A stretch of 7,135 nucleotides of DNA, taken from positions 1 through 7,135 of the forward strand of contig JAFWBZ010000399.1 in the NCBI GenBank assembly GCA_017537105.1, read 5' to 3'. A program made the translations under genes and the position numbers. Every line of letters begins with the position of its first letter. Positions within the stretch are counted from its first letter, which is position 1. The notes under the pieces were generated by a model. It had not been told where the DNA came from, did not search any database, and saw only the letters and a program-made list of their open reading frames with translations. Below, piece by piece: positions 6,114 through 7,135 of the stretch. Source of the DNA: Clostridia bacterium. Lineage in GTDB: Bacteria; Bacillota; Clostridia; Christensenellales; Aristaeellaceae.

Positions 6114-6562
6114 GCAGCGCCCTGGCGAAGCCGTTCCGGCAGCAGAAGGAGGCGGCTCCGGAGCCGCGCAGCGTGGATTTCAGCGGCAAGCGCATCCTGC
6201 TGGCGGAGGACAACGAGATGAACCAGATCATCGCGGAGGCGATCCTTACCGAATCCGGCTTTGCCGTTGAGATCGCGTCGAACGGAGAGCAGGCCGTGGA
6301 GATGATGCAGAGCGCTCCCGCCGGAACGTACGATGTGATCCTGATGGACATTCAGATGCCGAAGATGGATGGCTATCAGGCCGCGAAGCGGATCCGGAAG
6401 CTCGAGGACGCAAGGAAGGCCGCCATCCCCATCATCGCGGTGACGGCGAATGCCTTTGAAGAGGACCGCAAACTGGCGCTTGAAGCGGGTATGAACGGAC
6501 ATCTGGCAAAGCCCTACGATGTCCCAAAGATGCTTGAAACGCTGGGAGAACTGTTGGGATAA
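6107..6562 (+). pseudogene. Fragment 4: linker and complete receiver 2
   Basis: After the one-base shift the frame continues ELSSALAKPFRQQKE, then a full receiver: acidic pocket LLAEDNEMN, phospho-acceptor Asp in ILMDIQMPKMDG, Thr in AVTANAF and Lys in LAKPYD, ending LGELLG and TAA at 6560-6562. It resembles receiver 2 of the upstream kinase. An upstream ATG in this frame at 6035 would translate out-of-frame receiver 1 DNA and is not a credible start. The domain itself is intact. Confidence 0.75.
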
Positions 6563-6594
6563 CGTACATCAGAGGACTAAGGAGGACGATCACC

Positions 6595-7135
6595 ATGCCG
6601 GAAAGACATCTGACTTTCCACTCGTCCAATGGCAAGCGCCGCGTGCTGCTCGTTGAAGACGAACGGATCAATCAGGAAATGCTCAGTTTTATCCTCGCGG
6701 ACACCTACGAGGTGGTGCTCGCGGGCACGGGCGCGGAAGCGCTGGAGGAGGTCCGGGAGCATTATGACGTGCTGAGCCTGGTGCTTCTGGATTTGAATCT
6801 CCCGGACATGCACGGCCTCGATGTGCTGCGCCAGCTGAAGGCCGACGGCCGCTATGCCCGCCTGCCCATCATCGTCATGACCGCGGACCGGGATGCCGAG
6901 GTGGAGAGCCTCTCCCTGGGGGCCATCGACTTCATCCCGAAGCCCTATCCCCAGCCCAAGGTGGTCCTGGCGCGCGTGCTGCGCACCATCGAGCTCAGTG
7001 AGGACAGGGACATCATCCGCTGGACGGAGCGAGACCAGCTGACCGGGCTGTATAACAAGGAATACTTCTACCGGTACGCGGGCCAGTACGATGTCTATCA
7101 CAAGGACCTCGCCACGGATGCCATCGTCATCGACA
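6595..7135 (+). CDS. Response regulator with receiver and GGDEF (diguanylate cyclase-type) domain, C-terminus cut by window edge
   Basis: The visible 180 residues comprise a receiver domain (about 15-134) and the first part of a GGDEF domain. Receiver residues: acidic pocket Glu21/Asp22, phospho-acceptor Asp66 in LVLLDLNLPDMHG, Thr96 and Lys116 in IPKPY. A helix with TERDQLTGLYNKEYF (144-158) follows, the standard opening of GGDEF domains (DxLTGLxN). The catalytic GGDEF signature itself lies beyond the edge, so cyclase activity is not shown; a degenerate GGDEF or a GGDEF-EAL protein is possible. TAAGGAGG (6578-6585) sits 9 nt before the ATG. It starts 32 nt after the broken kinase with no promoter or terminator between, so it shares the operon. 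It is probably the phosphorelay output, making or sensing cyclic-di-GMP in the cytoplasm. Confidence 0.9.
   Translation, partial: MPERHLTFHSSNGKRRVLLVEDERINQEMLSFILADTYEVVLAGTGAEALEEVREHYDVLSLVLLDLNLPDMHGLDVLRQLKADGRYARLPIIVMTADRDAEVESLSLGAIDFIPKPYPQPKVVLARVLRTIELSEDRDIIRWTERDQLTGLYNKEYFYRYAGQYDVYHKDLATDAIVID

Larger units (their letters stand above)
4852..6562 (+). pseudogene. Second hybrid sensor histidine kinase (PAS-HisKA-HATPase-REC-REC), disrupted by three lesions
   Basis: Together the pieces spell a soluble hybrid kinase related to its upstream neighbour, but no single frame crosses it. Lesion 1, near 5041-5045: the PAS-like segment ends abruptly and the sequence jumps into the H-box in another frame, so the rest of the PAS domain and the linker to HisKA are missing. 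Lesion 2, 5808-5810: an in-frame TGA at the start of receiver 1, where Cys (TGC or TGT) would fit the receiver helix. Lesion 3, near 6107: loss of one base, TCGAACTG where TCGGAACTG would keep the receiver frame. All catalytic residues elsewhere are kept, so decay is recent, or some lesions are sequencing or assembly errors. The start could be ATG 4852, 4855 or 4858 after AGCAGGG, which gives MNYNTSIYDNLPVSV; an earlier ATG at 4777 overlaps the previous gene's stop and has GGAGGG 8 nt before it. Confidence 0.85.

Noticed and set aside
6095..6115. Programmed frameshift between receivers 1 and 2
   Set aside because: There is no slippery heptamer. Restoring one G (TCG GAA CTG) recovers the expected sequence exactly, so a plain one-base loss is simpler.

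Overview
The window looks like a chromosomal segment of a GC-rich, low-lipoprotein-signal Clostridia-type Firmicute, possibly a gut lineage near Christensenellales or Oscillospirales. This rests on style, not a marker gene: strong AGGAGG ribosome binding sites, consensus sigma-A promoters, hybrid kinases with SHEIRTPMNAI/SHDIRTPMNAI H-boxes followed by tandem receivers, and a sugar-type binding protein next to a LacI repressor. TGA is used as a normal stop, so the standard bacterial code applies. No rRNA, tRNA, CRISPR or insertion sequence was found.

Layout: (1) 1-784, minus strand, is the N-terminal 261 codons of a family 1 extracellular solute-binding protein that runs off the left edge. 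(2) 785-1000 is a compact divergent control region with two consensus promoters facing away from each other and three dyads sharing the half-site TTAACC. (3) 1001-2023, plus strand, is a LacI-family repressor closed by a strong hairpin terminator. (4) 2088-2468 is non-coding: an unexplained inverted-repeat stretch, then a strong promoter and a leader of about 185 nt with predicted structure. (5) 2469-4784 is an intact hybrid sensor kinase (seven predicted membrane segments, HisKA, HATPase, two receivers). (6) 4852-6562 is a second, related hybrid kinase gene broken by three separate lesions. (7) 6595 to the right edge is a response regulator with an N-terminal receiver and the start of a GGDEF domain.

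Working model: the LacI-type protein represses the divergent transport operon, and itself, through the paired operators, probably relieved by a sugar or related ligand. To the right, the kinases and the receiver-GGDEF protein form one co-directional operon from the promoter at 2249-2277, which suggests a membrane or metabolic signal passed by phosphotransfer to cyclic-di-GMP turnover. With the second kinase apparently dead or dying, the intact 7TM kinase is the likeliest remaining phosphate source for the GGDEF regulator. The two halves are separated by a terminator, and nothing in the sequence ties them functionally.
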